64,000 bases of DNA from Tillus elongatus. Taxonomy: Eukaryota > Arthropoda > Insecta > Coleoptera > Cleridae. The stretch lies in contig OZ023266.1 in assembly GCA_964006375.1 (NCBI GenBank), forward strand, positions 68,481,391 through 68,545,390, given 5' to 3'. Made by a program: the position numbers and the translations under genes. Below are positions 46,205 through 55,079 of this stretch, one piece after another (positions within the stretch are counted from its first letter, which is position 1; each line of letters begins with the position of its first letter). The notes beneath the pieces were generated by a model that worked only from the letters and a program-made list of their open reading frames with translations, was not told the origin of the DNA and ran no database searches.

Positions 46205-46245
46205 CCGTAGACCAGTTTCACTCTCATTAAAGCTCTTCAGTACAG
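46205..46245 (-). ncRNA. Hammerhead ribozyme, array copy 4 (degenerate)
   Basis: Stem I CUGUA/UACGG with a mismatch (U-G), stem II GCUUU/AGAGU, GAAAC then UGGUC. The core bases remain, but the helices are weakened. Confidence 0.7.
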
Positions 46246-46367
46246 CATACTAAGCTGACGTGACAACATACTACTTGGTTCCGCAACTAGGTGGGGGCAC
46301 GTCCACCACTAACTTAGTGTTGAAAGGCTGGCTATACTTTAGATGCATTTTTGCTACAATTAGTATG

Positions 46368-46408
46368 CCGTACCGAAGAGCTCTAATGAGAGCGAAACCG
46401 GTCTACGG
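46368..46408 (+). ncRNA. Hammerhead-derived motif in the inverted copy (core mutated)
   Basis: Stem I CCGUA/UACGG and stem II GCUCU/AGAGC are perfect, but the core reads CCGAAGA instead of CUGAAGA. The invariant U at position 4 is lost, so it is predicted inactive. Confidence 0.8.
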
Positions 46409-46628
46409 TTCTAATTGTTGCGAGAATGCATCTAGCCTTACATACTTTGTCCCTATATTGGGGTAGAAATGGGCCAGCGCTGACAATTTTCTAAATTGTT
46501 AGTTAGTTGTATACAGTCTCTATTTTTTTAACACTGTGTTATTTGGAGCTGGCGTGACAACATACTACTTGGTTCCGCAACTAGGTGGCGGCACGTCCAC
46601 CACTCACTTAGTGTTGATAGGCAGTGGC

Positions 46629-46862
46629 ATTCTGTTAGTAATCTTCCTTTCTATACAAGAGTTTATAATATGAACAATAAATCTATTGATAAAAGGACTG
46701 CAATACGTAAGCATAGCACAAGAAATGTTATCAACCCCAGTAGCGTTAGTTTTGATACTGTTAAGTATCCTGTCTACCTCCTTTTCCCTAGTAAGTGTAA
46801 ACACAAAGGAGTTTGCTCCACAAATATTATTTTGATTATGAAATTCGATCATAGGTTACCTT
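46629..46862 (-). pseudogene. LINE reverse transcriptase, N-terminal part
   Basis: Minus strand: FVFTLTREKEVDRILNSIKT, ATGVDNISCAMLTYC, then FINRFIVHIINSCIERK. This is the stretch between endonuclease and RT motif 1 in CR1/Jockey-like LINEs (NxxGxDxI). It is interrupted at 46628 by the ribozyme array. Confidence 0.82.
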
Positions 46863-46879
46863 AATTTCACCCATCAAAT

Positions 46880-47560
46880 TATTCTGTTCCTTTAAGCAGT
46901 TTTCAATTTCGTCCTGTCATGTCTTGGGTCACATTTACAATTCTAACTCTTGACCGTTTCAACTTACTCAGCTCAACATTGTAACTCTCTCCTAATCTAA
47001 TGTCTATTGCCCGTTTTAGTGTTTCAACTTCTTCCTTGGATTGGCACTTGATTACTACATTACCAGTCATTGTTGATCTCATATTACCAACACCAATCAT
47101 GAGCCCTGCAGGATTTTTTTTAGAACTAATATCGTTCTTGGTCTGCTCAGTTGATTGCTGATGTTTTGATTTAACATTTGTAACATTGGCTTTCACAGAT
47201 ACAGAAACAGAAACCGGCTGCTGAACTGCCCTAGCACAAGAGAGTTTGTTTACATTCTCCAAATTTTTAGTCTTCTCCCTCAGTAAAGAGATTATAATTT
47301 CCTGTCCATTTACTATCATTTCCTTATGCGCAACTGTATTCTGCAAAAGCTCCAACAGCTCAAAATTCCTACAGTGGAATTTCAATGTCCTCTTGAGAAG
47401 AGGAATACATCTCAGCTCTGATGTGGTTAATTAACTGCATTCAGTACATATTAGATTTTTACATATATCACATGGAAAAATTGCAGGGCTTTTACAATCT
47501 TGCAAAGGCTGTTAATTTTGCAAAGTGAACATTCCATTCTGCATCGCTTTATGTGCCAAC
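46880..47560 (-). pseudogene. LINE ORF1 (gag-like) protein remnant
   Basis: Minus strand starts with a Cys-rich zinc finger of PHD-like type (FPCDICKNLICTECS, LRCIPLLKRTLKFHCRNFEL). A coiled-coil-like stretch follows (ELLQNTVAHKEMIVNGQEII), then a Ser/Val/Lys-rich linker and an RRM-like C-terminus (GNVVIKCQSKEEVETLKRAI ... LKRSRVRIVNVTQDM). This domain order is known from ORF1 proteins of CR1/Jockey-group LINEs. A stop follows the zinc finger. The endonuclease between it and the RT at 46862 is deleted. Confidence 0.75.
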
Positions 47561-48200
47561 ATCAAAGTCCTTTTAATTCTAGGCACTGGTTCACAATATG
47601 TTCTTAATATTCAGTTATAATAAAGGCCCACTAAGATAAGAGCCACAGGTTTCTTATCTCCCTCGTTCTCACTACTTTTTTCACTTCAATTTAAAATGCA
47701 TGTACTAGCCCCAACACTATCTCCAATTCAACAAAACATGTCAGATACCACAGAATGCACACTATAGCAAACAAGCTCTTCAAAACTACAAGATTTTTAC
47801 ACCACTTTTTCCCACCTACAACACAGTTTATGGGAGATTTTTTATTTTACCATAAACATAGTTTTCTCCCTTATCTCATTCTTCAAAAATTCTATAGGTT
47901 ACTCACCTCGCAAACTGAGCTATTCGGGCTGTTTATACATACAAGCTGTATTATAATTAATTATATAATTTATGTAAAAAATTCTTAACAAATGTTTAAC
48001 TGTGAAATTAAAGTTTTGTTTAACTAATATGATTTTAAGTGGAAATAAACAGATAGGCATTTGGATATTTAAGATACCCGCAAAATCATTTAAAATGACA
48101 TTAGTTTTCTCCGCCAATGTTATAAGGCGTTATATAACAGACATTTATACATGGCAGTTGCCTTTCTGAAAACAAAATATGTTCTGTGGTCATGTCATTA
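47561..48200. other. Hr96 intron with SINE head relic
   Basis: At 47889-47930 (minus strand) CAGCCCGAATAGCTCAGTTTGCGAGGTGAGTAACC-like text is the tRNA head of SINE family 2, otherwise lost. The remainder is AT-rich without recognisable genes. Confidence 0.55.
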
Positions 48201-48233
48201 TTAAAGGAGTAAAAGGGGAATTATTTGTAGTAC

Positions 48234-48485
48234 CTTCCAAGTTTCTTTTTTTGGATCATAATTCATCGCACTCCTCAAGATCATAATCTCTGTGCATCCT
48301 CCTTTGAGTAAAGCAACTTGATCCTCCTGGCACATATTTTTGAACGCATTTATTTTCTTAGCTGTCTTAATTAATCTTCTTATTACTATTGCCGTTAAAT
48401 TGATTACATCTAATAGAACCGGGTCAGGTTGATCTGGATCTTGAGATCTTTGTTGCTGAGTACTAGAAGCACTAGAAGTCATTTG
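48234..48485 (-). CDS. Hr96: Hr96 exon (ligand-binding domain helices 3-5)
   Basis: Acceptor TTTTTTTCAG/CAA at 48486 and donor TTGGAAG/GTACTAC at 48233; 84 codons in phase 0 at both ends. After a Ser/Gln-rich linker (SSASSTQQQRSQDPDQ) it encodes the nuclear-receptor signature FKNMCQEDQVALLKGGCTE, preceded by RRLIKTAKKINA and followed by IMILRSAMNYDPKKETWK. This is the most diagnostic part of NR1J/Hr96 and contributes to the ligand pocket and the co-activator groove. It joins in frame to 40664 downstream and 55741 upstream. Confidence 0.95.
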
Positions 48486-48654
48486 CTGAAAAAAATAGAA
48501 ACATTAGAAATCTTAGAATATAGGTTGATAATGCATTTTGCATTACAATGTACTAGATCTTAGGTTCAAGAGAGCAAAAATTTACCAAGCGACCGCATGC
48601 GACCTAACAGCTCATTTATGTTAGACGACCCTACTGAATTTTGGCAGAAGCAAG

Positions 48655-49333
48655 CATGACAACAGCCGAGACGAGACGAGCGACCTGGCTAGGCAGAATG
48701 GGGTCACCTTCATCTGGGTGCCGGGTCACTCGGGGGTCAAAGGCAATGAAGAAGCTGACAGTCTCGCAAAGAGAGGGTCAGCAGAACCATTTATGCGACT
48801 AGAACCGGTTCTGGGCATGACAAAGAGCACTGCCAGGGAAGCCATTAAGTCTTGTGTCAGAAATGAACACAAGGTGTACTGGGCAGACTGTCCAGGGCTC
48901 AGACATGGGAAGTCAGTAATTGAGGAACCGAGTTCAAAGAGAGCTGTGGAGCTGCTAAATCTTAGCAGAGGACAGCTCAGAAACATAACAGGACTCTTGA
49001 CGGGACACATGACCGTCAAGAAACACCTGCATAAAATGGGGCGGTTCGAGGTGGACCTGGCATGCAGACTCTGCGGAGAGGGGGAGGAATCAGCCCAGCA
49101 CATCTTGTGCGAGTATAAAGCTCTGGACCACAAAAGACAACTGATCTATGGTCAGCCTAGACCGGAGACAGAGCAATACAAAACTTCACCCTACCAATTG
49201 CTGTGCAGACTAGTTCAAGGCACAGTGATTTTGGAATGGGTGGAGTAGAAAAGACAAAGGGCATGCACAATAAGCCAAAGGCTGCAGTGCTATCGGGGCG
49301 GCAAAGACGCGGATGAGCCCTGAGGGAGAAAAA
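48655..49333 (+). mobile_element. LINE 3' end with RNase H domain, copy 2
   Basis: An open frame runs from before 48718 to 49248: WMPGHSGVKGNEEADSLAKRGS (RNase H catalytic segment), LLTGHMTVKKHLHKMGRF, CRLCGEGEESAQHILCEYKA (CCHC zinc finger) and a closing LVQGTVILEWVE. The 3' UTR CAGTGCTATCGGGGCGGCAA ... GAGGGAGAAAAAAA follows. Same family as 28130-29098 and the tail at 15916. 5' truncated at about 48655. R1/I-type LINE. Confidence 0.88.
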
Positions 49334-49611
49334 AATGGTTATAAATGAAAATTGAGACGTAATAACATAAAACACCATTACGGTAAAATAGAAAGTCAGT
49401 ATATCACAAAATCATAACCTAAAGTGGGTTGTTAACGCTAACTTTTTAATGTTTCTGAATTAAGCAACGAAAACAGGACCCTGCTAAGACACTATTATTA
49501 TTGTATAATTGGAGGGAAATTTTCATTCCTGAACGTCACAAGGTCTGGGATAGACATAATTAAGGTACTTAATGAGAAGCTTCATCCAGACAGCAAAATT
49601 TATTGATGAGG

Positions 49612-49654
49612 TGCCCTACACGTTTCGGCTATACAATAGCCATCATCACGGGCA
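49612..49654 (-). ncRNA. Hammerhead motif, left arm (core substitution)
   Basis: Stem I GCCC/GGGC, core GUGAUGA (C3 to G), stem II UGGCUA/UAGCC, GAAAC, ACGUGU, GUA cleavage triplet. Loss of the invariant C3 predicts weak or no activity. Confidence 0.75.
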
Positions 49655-50197
49655 AATTTTCTAATTCTTCAAAAATTAGACTCAAACTATACACAGGTTG
49701 TCAAGGCTGGAGCCTTCATCTATTGCATCAGCGGTCCAACAACAACATGCCCAAATGTGCCGGAAAATCGACTCATGGTGACATTAGAACAATACAAACG
49801 ACAACTTAAACACAAGACGAGAGTGAACGTCGGCCATTTATCTAATCAGCGCCATCTGCTTTATTGCAGTTTTCATTAATGGCCGACGTTCACTCTCGTC
49901 TTGTGTTTAAGTTGTCGTTTGTATTGTTCTAATGTCACCATGAGTCGATAAAGCAATAAAGCAGATGGCGCTGATTATCTAATCAGCGCCATCTGCTTTA
50001 TTGCAGTTTTCATTAATGGCCGACGTTCACTCTCGTCTTGTGTTTAAGTTGTCGTTTGTATTGTTCTAATGTCACCATGAGTCGATTTTCCGGCACATTT
50101 GGGCATGTTGTTGTTGGACCGCTGATGCAATAGATGAAGGCTCCAGCCTTGACAACCTGTGTATAGTTTGAGTCTAATTTTTGAAGAATTAGAAAAT

Positions 50198-50242
50198 TTG
50201 CCCCTGATGATGGCTATTGTATAGCCGAAACGCGTAGGGCAC
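50198..50242 (+). ncRNA. Hammerhead ribozyme, right arm
   Basis: Stem I GCCC (50200-50203) pairs with GGGC (50237-50240); core CUGAUGA at 50204-50210; stem II GGCUAU/AUAGCC; GAAAC at 50227-50231; self-complementary ACGCGU stem III; GUA triplet before the cleavage point. All conserved positions are present. Confidence 0.85.
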
Positions 50243-50309
50243 CTCATCAATAAATTTTGCTGTCTGGATGAAGCTTCTCATTAAGTACCTTAATTGGAGG
50301 GAAATAACT

Positions 50310-50580
50310 AATGCATTTTGTGGTAACAGTATCATCATTTTTATTGTGTGTCATCCTGCGGAAGGCAATATGTATATGGTAGGTTCATAGTGTTAAATTT
50401 AGTACCACGGGCATTAAAGTTCTTTACAATTATTAAAACCTGGTTACAAAATGGGAACGGTACTGATAGATAAGTTACTAGGTTCATCATTTTTATTATC
50501 AATGATCTCGCAGAGTAGTTGGTCAATATTTTTTTTAACTAAATAGCACTTTAAAGAGTATTTCCCATATTTTATGTTTC
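50310..50580. other. Hr96 intron, no feature recognised
   Basis: AT-rich sequence between the palindromic element and the repeat at 50585. Confidence 0.4.
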
Positions 50581-50584
50581 CAAC

Positions 50585-50710
50585 AAGTCTCCTGATTAAA
50601 ATTAGACATACCTACATTTGTTAACCGTCCAAGCCCATCGAGCAAAATTCACAAACTGCTTGCTTGCAGTCAATCGGATTTCAGTGTTGTAGCCTTGGGC
50701 ACAAGGAATG
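50585..50710 (-). repeat. Repeat matching the flanks of the nested foldback element
   Basis: On the minus strand AACACTGAAATCCGATTGAC, CTGCAAGCAAGC and then GGACGGTTAACAAATGTAGG, GTATGTCTAATTTTAA. It matches 5085-5140 joined to 6576-6630, without the 1.4-kb foldback present there. Confidence 0.75.
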
Positions 50711-50914
50711 ATATGATTGGCAAGAAAAATAATACAAAATAAGAATTCATTTAGGTTTGCAGTCCTGAATATTTCACATTTTTAGTGAATTTTATTTTTA
50801 AAAAAATTCACTAATGAGGAGATCCCGACTTTTGAATTTTGAAAAAATTTCTTCAAATGAGCGCAAATTAGCCCCCCCAGAACACATATCCGGGGTTAGT
50901 TTCAATTTTTATAT

Positions 50915-50919
<5 letters not shown>

Positions 50920-50985
<66 letters not shown>

Positions 50986-50994
50986 TATATGTAT
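50920..50994. repeat. (TA)n microsatellite
   Basis: TA array immediately upstream of repeat family R2. Confidence 0.95.
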
Positions 50995-51560
50995 CACACC
51001 GATAACTCAAAAAATAATAGGCCGATTTTGATTAAATTTGGTGAATACCTTCCTTTTGTAAATAGCTTGGATAAGTTCGTTAGCCAGGAAAATCGGCCTA
51101 GGTTTTCCCTGAAAATTTTGTCTTTTCTTTCAAAAAAAATTATATCTCCCGAATTAACAAAGTAAGGGCAACCAAATTTGGTACACGGATTTACATCATA
51201 CAGGTAAGTTACCCACCAAAATTTTGCTCTGTAGGTCAAAAGGCAAGAAAGTCATAGGCATTTAAATAAAAATAAATTGGGGTTTTCCTCAAAACGTCAA
51301 AGTTGCGATTAAAAGTGTCAAAATTAGCAACATTTAGGCAAAGAACTTGAATCTAATACAGGCTATGGAAAGAAAGTGTATCAAGAAGAATGTTTTACAA
51401 ACCCTGAAGTCTTAGTTTCAACCGTCATTGTCCTTCATTTTACTAAAATATTTCCAGAAAATGCATTTCAAATAGACCCTTTCTCCGATGTTTGGCAGTA
51501 GCCTTAGCTATAGAGTTTATCGTTTACTGGTATAGAATTTTTGTCGAATTTTCATGAAAA
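50995..51560 (+). repeat. Dispersed non-coding repeat family R/R2
   Basis: 51000-51250 (AATAATAGGCCGATTTTGAT, CCTTCCTTTTGTAAATAGC) matches the minus strand of 56760-57003. 51285-51540 matches 27070-27330. Both related copies at 51000 and 57003 begin at the edge of a (TA)n array, so the array belongs to the repeat end. Confidence 0.75.
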
Positions 51561-51781
51561 ATTAATAAAGCTCAATATATCCGTTATTATACAAGATATG
51601 AAAAAAAAATTGTATACATTAAGTATAGGGTGTCTTGAGCTACATCTTTATTTCTACAATCACAGGGTGGCCCATAAGTCGTTCCTGATACAAATTCTCT
51701 TTTTTTTTTTAAATCAAACCGGTCTTGTGTTATTGCATTTTTGCATTTTCCATCGAAATATGTTTATAAGAAAAGAAATTC

Positions 51782-52098
51782 TGGACGCAGCAAGTGCGTT
51801 ATGGTAGCGAATTTTGATCAAATGCTTCATATTTGAATAGCTCAATTTGCTATTAACCTATAAGGTTTACCAAGAAACGAGTTTTTTCAGGAACACTTTA
51901 GGTCTACTTTCGGAAATTTTTGTACATTTTCAATAAATAAAGTTATTTTAATGAAACATGGCACATTGTTTTTACTATATAGGTTATACTGGTAACCAAA
52001 TTTGATGCCTGCTTTCTTAAAAAACACACATATTTGCTGTTAAAAACATTTTAATGAAAATTCACTACCATAACGCACTTGCTGCGTCCAGGCTTTTT
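51782..52098. mobile_element. MITE with GGACGCAGCAAGTGCGTTATGG inverted ends
   Basis: The left end CTGGACGCAGCAAGTGCGTT and right end (reverse complement CTGGACGCAGCAAGTGCGTT) are identical over 20 bases and remain similar to ATGGTAGTGAATTTTCAT. About 317 bp; no target duplication is obvious. This motif occurs at six further places in the window. Confidence 0.75.
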
Positions 52099-52544
52099 TA
52101 ACAAGATGTAGTTATGAGATTAATCATTTACTGGACAATACAAGGCTACTTGATAAGCAGTTCATGTGTTTGATTACTGCTAATTTTTATCGCTATCTAT
52201 CAAGGTCAGATAAAAAAATCAAGGTATCTACATCTTTCACATACACTGTGTGAAATTACAGCCACAGAAATTTTGGCAGAATAAATTTGTCATGATGACA
52301 GAATACTGTATCATTTATTTAAAAAATTGTCGGTTACTGGTTATAGATTCATAGATAGTTCTATCTTATCATTCTTAGAAAATCCTAGTTGATAGGTGTT
52401 CACCAAATTCATGGAATTTTAATCAATAAAGGTCCGAACGCAGCAAATGCATTATTGTAGTGAATTTTCATTAGAAAAGGATAGCTAAATAATGATGTAA
52501 ATATTGAAGTAATGGAATAATGAAAAGTTTAAACAATATAATCA

Positions 52545-52740
52545 TTAAGTGACGATTGGAGCCTGTGATAAGCACTAGTAAGGACACTTGGAGAATCCAA
52601 ATCACCACAACACATTTTAAAACACCTGACGATCATTTCACTAACTAAGTTAGCGTCATCAGAGGATGAATAATTCTAAATATCTAATATTTGCAACTCT
52701 GTTTATATTCTTCTGCAATTCTGCAGGTAGTCGATCACTA
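52545..52740 (-). repeat. Penelope-like terminal repeat (pLTR), inverted copy
   Basis: The minus strand matches 53440-53590: ATAAACAGAGTTGC, ATTAGATATTTAGAATTATTC, the hammerhead motif, TGTGTTGTGGTGATTTGG and TTCTCCAAGT, then CTTATCACAGGCTCCAAT. Confidence 0.8.
52622..52667 (-). ncRNA. Hammerhead-like motif in Penelope pLTR
   Basis: CTGATGA (52656-52662), stem II CGCTAA/TTAGTG, GAAA followed by T rather than C, GATC-centred stem III, cleavage triplet GTC (52628-52630), stem I CCT/AGG. Confidence 0.7.
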
Positions 52741-52899
52741 CCGACTTTACGGAGGTTCCACGACACCTAAATTGACATATTTCGTTTGGCGGAAATATCT
52801 GTGTTCTTTCATTATATCTCGGACGTGCCTCTGTCAGTATTTATTTTACAAAGCAATCTATCAGATGCCTGCTCAGTGGCGGCGAAGTGAGGTTCATAC

Positions 52900-53200
52900 T
52901 TTTTTTATTATTACTATATTTAACAATATATATGCTCTCGAAGGTGTTTAGCTGCCCTGGTTGTATAACACTTTTCAATAAGTTCAGTCTCCTCATTAAC
53001 GTGGTAACCATTATCTTAAATATGCCGGGAAACGGAGGATCTACCTATAGTATCGTATCTTAATTGTGCTAAATGTTTTTGAATCTAATTGCAATATGTC
53101 TTTTTGTTTGTCCGAAGTATTTAAGATCACAATCTTTACAACGTATTTCATAAATTTCCGACATTTTGGCCGTACTTATCCTTGTCTTTTGGGTCATCTA
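52900..53200 (-). pseudogene. GIY-YIG endonuclease of a Penelope-like element
   Basis: Minus strand MSEIYEIRCKDCDLKYFGQT is the GIY-YIG motif in Penelope form (IYxIxCxxCxxxYxGQT), followed by KRHIAIRFKN (catalytic Arg region) and, after stops, LNTFESIYI, the closing words of the domain. It lies between the inverted pLTR copies at 52545-52740 and 53440-53590. Confidence 0.78.
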
Positions 53201-53439
53201 GCAAATTTTCAACGTATATTATGTCGAACATCTTAGTTGCAAGTTTAAAAAAATGCTATCTAGACCCCTGTGATTCGAGGTTCAAATGGTAGGCAAGCAA
53301 AGTTTTTTTCCGCTTTCTCTCGTCTCAACATTGTTCTGCTTACATTTTCTTTGTTTTCTGTTTGTTAATTAATGTCTCCACTAGGCAAGCAGTGTATCCG
53401 TTATATTCGGGCACGTTCTTAATATAATTAATCGATTAC

Positions 53440-53600
53440 TTGCATAATTGCATAAGAATATAAATAGAGTTACGGATATTAGATATTTATAATTATGCAT
53501 CCTCTGATGACGCTAATTTGGTTAGTGAAACGATCGTCAGGTGTTTTAAAATGTGTTGTGGTGATTTGGGTTCTCCAAGTTTGTTTAGGAATATGATCAT
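53440..53600 (+). repeat. Penelope-like terminal repeat (pLTR), direct copy
   Basis: ATAAATAGAGTTACGG, ATTAGATATTTATAATTATGC, hammerhead, TGTGTTGTGGTGATTTGGGTTCTCC. Inverted relative to 52545-52740; direct relative to 54940-55070. Confidence 0.8.
53499..53545 (+). ncRNA. Hammerhead ribozyme in Penelope pLTR
   Basis: CTGATGA (53504-53510), stem II CGCTAA/TTAGTG (6 bp with one G-U), GAAAC (53527-53531), self-complementary ACGATCGT stem III, GTC triplet ending at 53538, stem I CCT/AGG. The best-preserved core of the Penelope-type motifs here. Confidence 0.78.
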
Positions 53601-53869
53601 AAAAAGTGCTTGCGAAAAAGTAAATATAAATATATCAAGAGCATGCATTTTACGATATGTCAGAAATCTCTAGGTAACTAAATCTGTCAGTTTGAAGTTA
53701 TACACAAGCAACGTAACAATGGATTTTCGTGTATATTATGTCTTAGCTTCTCCTCCGTTTTTGGGGGACAAAACTTAATTTTAATTTTTAGCATCTTTTG
53801 GTAGGGGTGCTTGGGGTTAACTAGTCCACGGGGTTATCTAGTCCTGTGGAAAATCATACAGTAAAAAAT

Positions 53870-54770
53870 ATTTCTGCAGTGTTTGACACAAATATCTGCA
53901 GGTAGACGAATTTATTAAAAGACTAAATTGTCAATTTGATTCAATAAAATTCACTGACGAAATAGAAATTAACAATAAGCTTCCTGTTCTAGATGTACTA
54001 GTTATTAAAAATAATGACTCGCTTGAATTCGATGTCTACAGTGGAAAGTTACATTCCAAATGACTCACATCATACGTTTGCACAAAAAACGGCTAGTTTA
54101 AATTTTCTGGTAAATAGATTGATTTAAAGTTTTCCCTTATGTAAAAATAGATATAGTATAGAATTAAAGTACATAAAAAACGTGGCTAAATATAAAGGAT
54201 ATTCGGATAGCTTAGTGGAAAAATTCATGAATAGACAGAACAAAGAAAATGATAACGGAATGCACGACATTCAAGAGAGATAAAATTAGAGAAAAAAATT
54301 TGTTTGTCTACCTTTTGAACCGCGTATCACAAAGGGTCTGGAGGATATTTTTAAGAAAGCCGATTTGCAGCTAACTTTTCTGACAAAAAGTAATTTGAGA
54401 AATTTGTTAGGTAATACGAAAGATAAAGACAAAGCCACTGAAATGTCGGGTATCTATAAAATAGGTTGTAAATATTGTAATCTTAAATACGTTGGGCAGA
54501 CTAAAAGAAACATCGGTACCAGGCTGCGTGAGCATTTCGAACATTTACGATATGGTAGTGTAGACAAGTCTTGCGTGGCACAACATATATGGGATAATAA
54601 GCACCACATTGATAAAGAAAATTTGAAGCTTATCAAAAATGTTAGACAGCAATCCATGCTTGGTGCCTACGAAAGCATTTATATTTCTAGATCAATAAAG
54701 AACCAAACTTCCCTGAATCGGAAGACACCACTCATCTCAAGTTCGTTATTTTCGCTTTGCCATTGATTTA
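53870..54770 (+). pseudogene. Penelope-like RT C-terminus and GIY-YIG endonuclease
   Basis: RT remnant: VDEFIKRLNCQFDSIKFTDE, NNKLPVLDVLVIKN (the PFLDxxI motif of Penelope RTs), and YIKNVAKYKGYSDSLVEKF after frameshifts. The endonuclease is open at 54365-54766: MSGIYKIGCKYCNLKYVGQT, then KRNIGTRLREHFEHL with the catalytic Arg, and LGAYESIYISRSI. The first of the three Penelope copies to retain a full GIY-YIG reading frame. Penelope elements insert through this nuclease. Confidence 0.85.
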
Positions 54771-54939
54771 GATAAACACTCATAAAGCTGTCAGGTAAAG
54801 TAATAAAAGAAGTTCAATAACTTTGTTCGGTCAATGAAGCTACAATACACAAAAGATGCGCCTTCGACTTAAATTCTCCTTTTTGGTTTCGTTCTTTTAC
54901 ATAAGAATCAATATTAACACTGGCTGTAGTGGAATTAGT

Positions 54940-55075
54940 TAGAATATTTCATCATCTGATGAAGCCAACGTTGTTAGCGAAACGATCGTTGGGTATTTGA
55001 AAATATGTGTTGTGGTGATTTGGGTATCTCCAAGTGTACTCATCACAGGTTCCAATCTCCACTTAGGAATGTAGC
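54940..55075 (+). repeat. Penelope pLTR, downstream copy
   Basis: Hammerhead-like core at 54951-54990, then TGTGTTGTGGTGATTTGGGT, CTCCAAGTGTACTCATCACAGG and TTCCAATCTCCACTTAG. A further partial repeat of the second half occurs at 55150-55222. Confidence 0.75.
54948..54992 (+). ncRNA. Hammerhead-like motif in downstream pLTR (altered)
   Basis: CTGATGA, stem II GCCAAC/GTTAGC with one mismatch, GAAAC, ACGATCGT; the cleavage triplet is GTT instead of GTC. Confidence 0.65.
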
Positions 55076-55079
55076 TATT

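Larger units (their letters stand above)
45256..46617 (-). mobile_element. Retrozyme-like array: four ~308-bp tandem repeats plus one inverted copy, each with a hammerhead
   Basis: Tandem units start at CAACAATTAGAACCGTAGACC near 45269, 45575, 45883 and 46193 (spacing about 303-312) and are over 90% alike by eye. From about 46250 the same sequence appears inverted for roughly one and a fifth units. Every unit carries a hammerhead motif; the first four are on the minus strand. The array is flanked by the 11-mer TAGGCAGTGGC (45245-45255 and 46618-46628) and splits a LINE RT frame. No coding capacity. This is the structure reported for animal retrozymes: short tandem hammerhead repeats thought to give circular RNAs and to be mobilised by other retroelements' proteins. 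Confidence 0.85.
49521..50290. mobile_element. Palindromic hammerhead element flanked by a 15-bp target duplication
   Basis: Target duplication TAATTGGAGGGAAAT at 49506-49520 and 50291-50305. Inside, two ~285-bp arms (about 49562-49850 and 49990-50290) are inverted copies starting AGGTACTTAATGAGAAGC, and each contains a hammerhead motif. Between them, the ATCAGCGCCATCTGCTTT ... GTCACCATGAGTCGA segment is also repeated directly (49849-49950 and 49981-50085). No protein is encoded. Inverted plus tandem terminal repeats and a ribozyme resemble the pLTR arrangement of Penelope-like elements, or a retrozyme-type derivative. Confidence 0.82.

Noticed and set aside
45256..46617. CRISPR-like or ordinary satellite array
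   Set aside because: Units are ~308 bp without spacers, a target duplication flanks the whole, and each unit has a hammerhead; it fits a mobile ribozyme element better. The genome is also eukaryotic.
48726..49133. 135-residue minus-strand ORF
   Set aside because: Antisense shadow of the LINE RNase H/zinc-finger frame.
49603..50250. Identical 68-residue ORFs on opposite strands
   Set aside because: They are the two arms of the palindromic ribozyme element; the frame overlaps the ribozyme and has no protein similarity.
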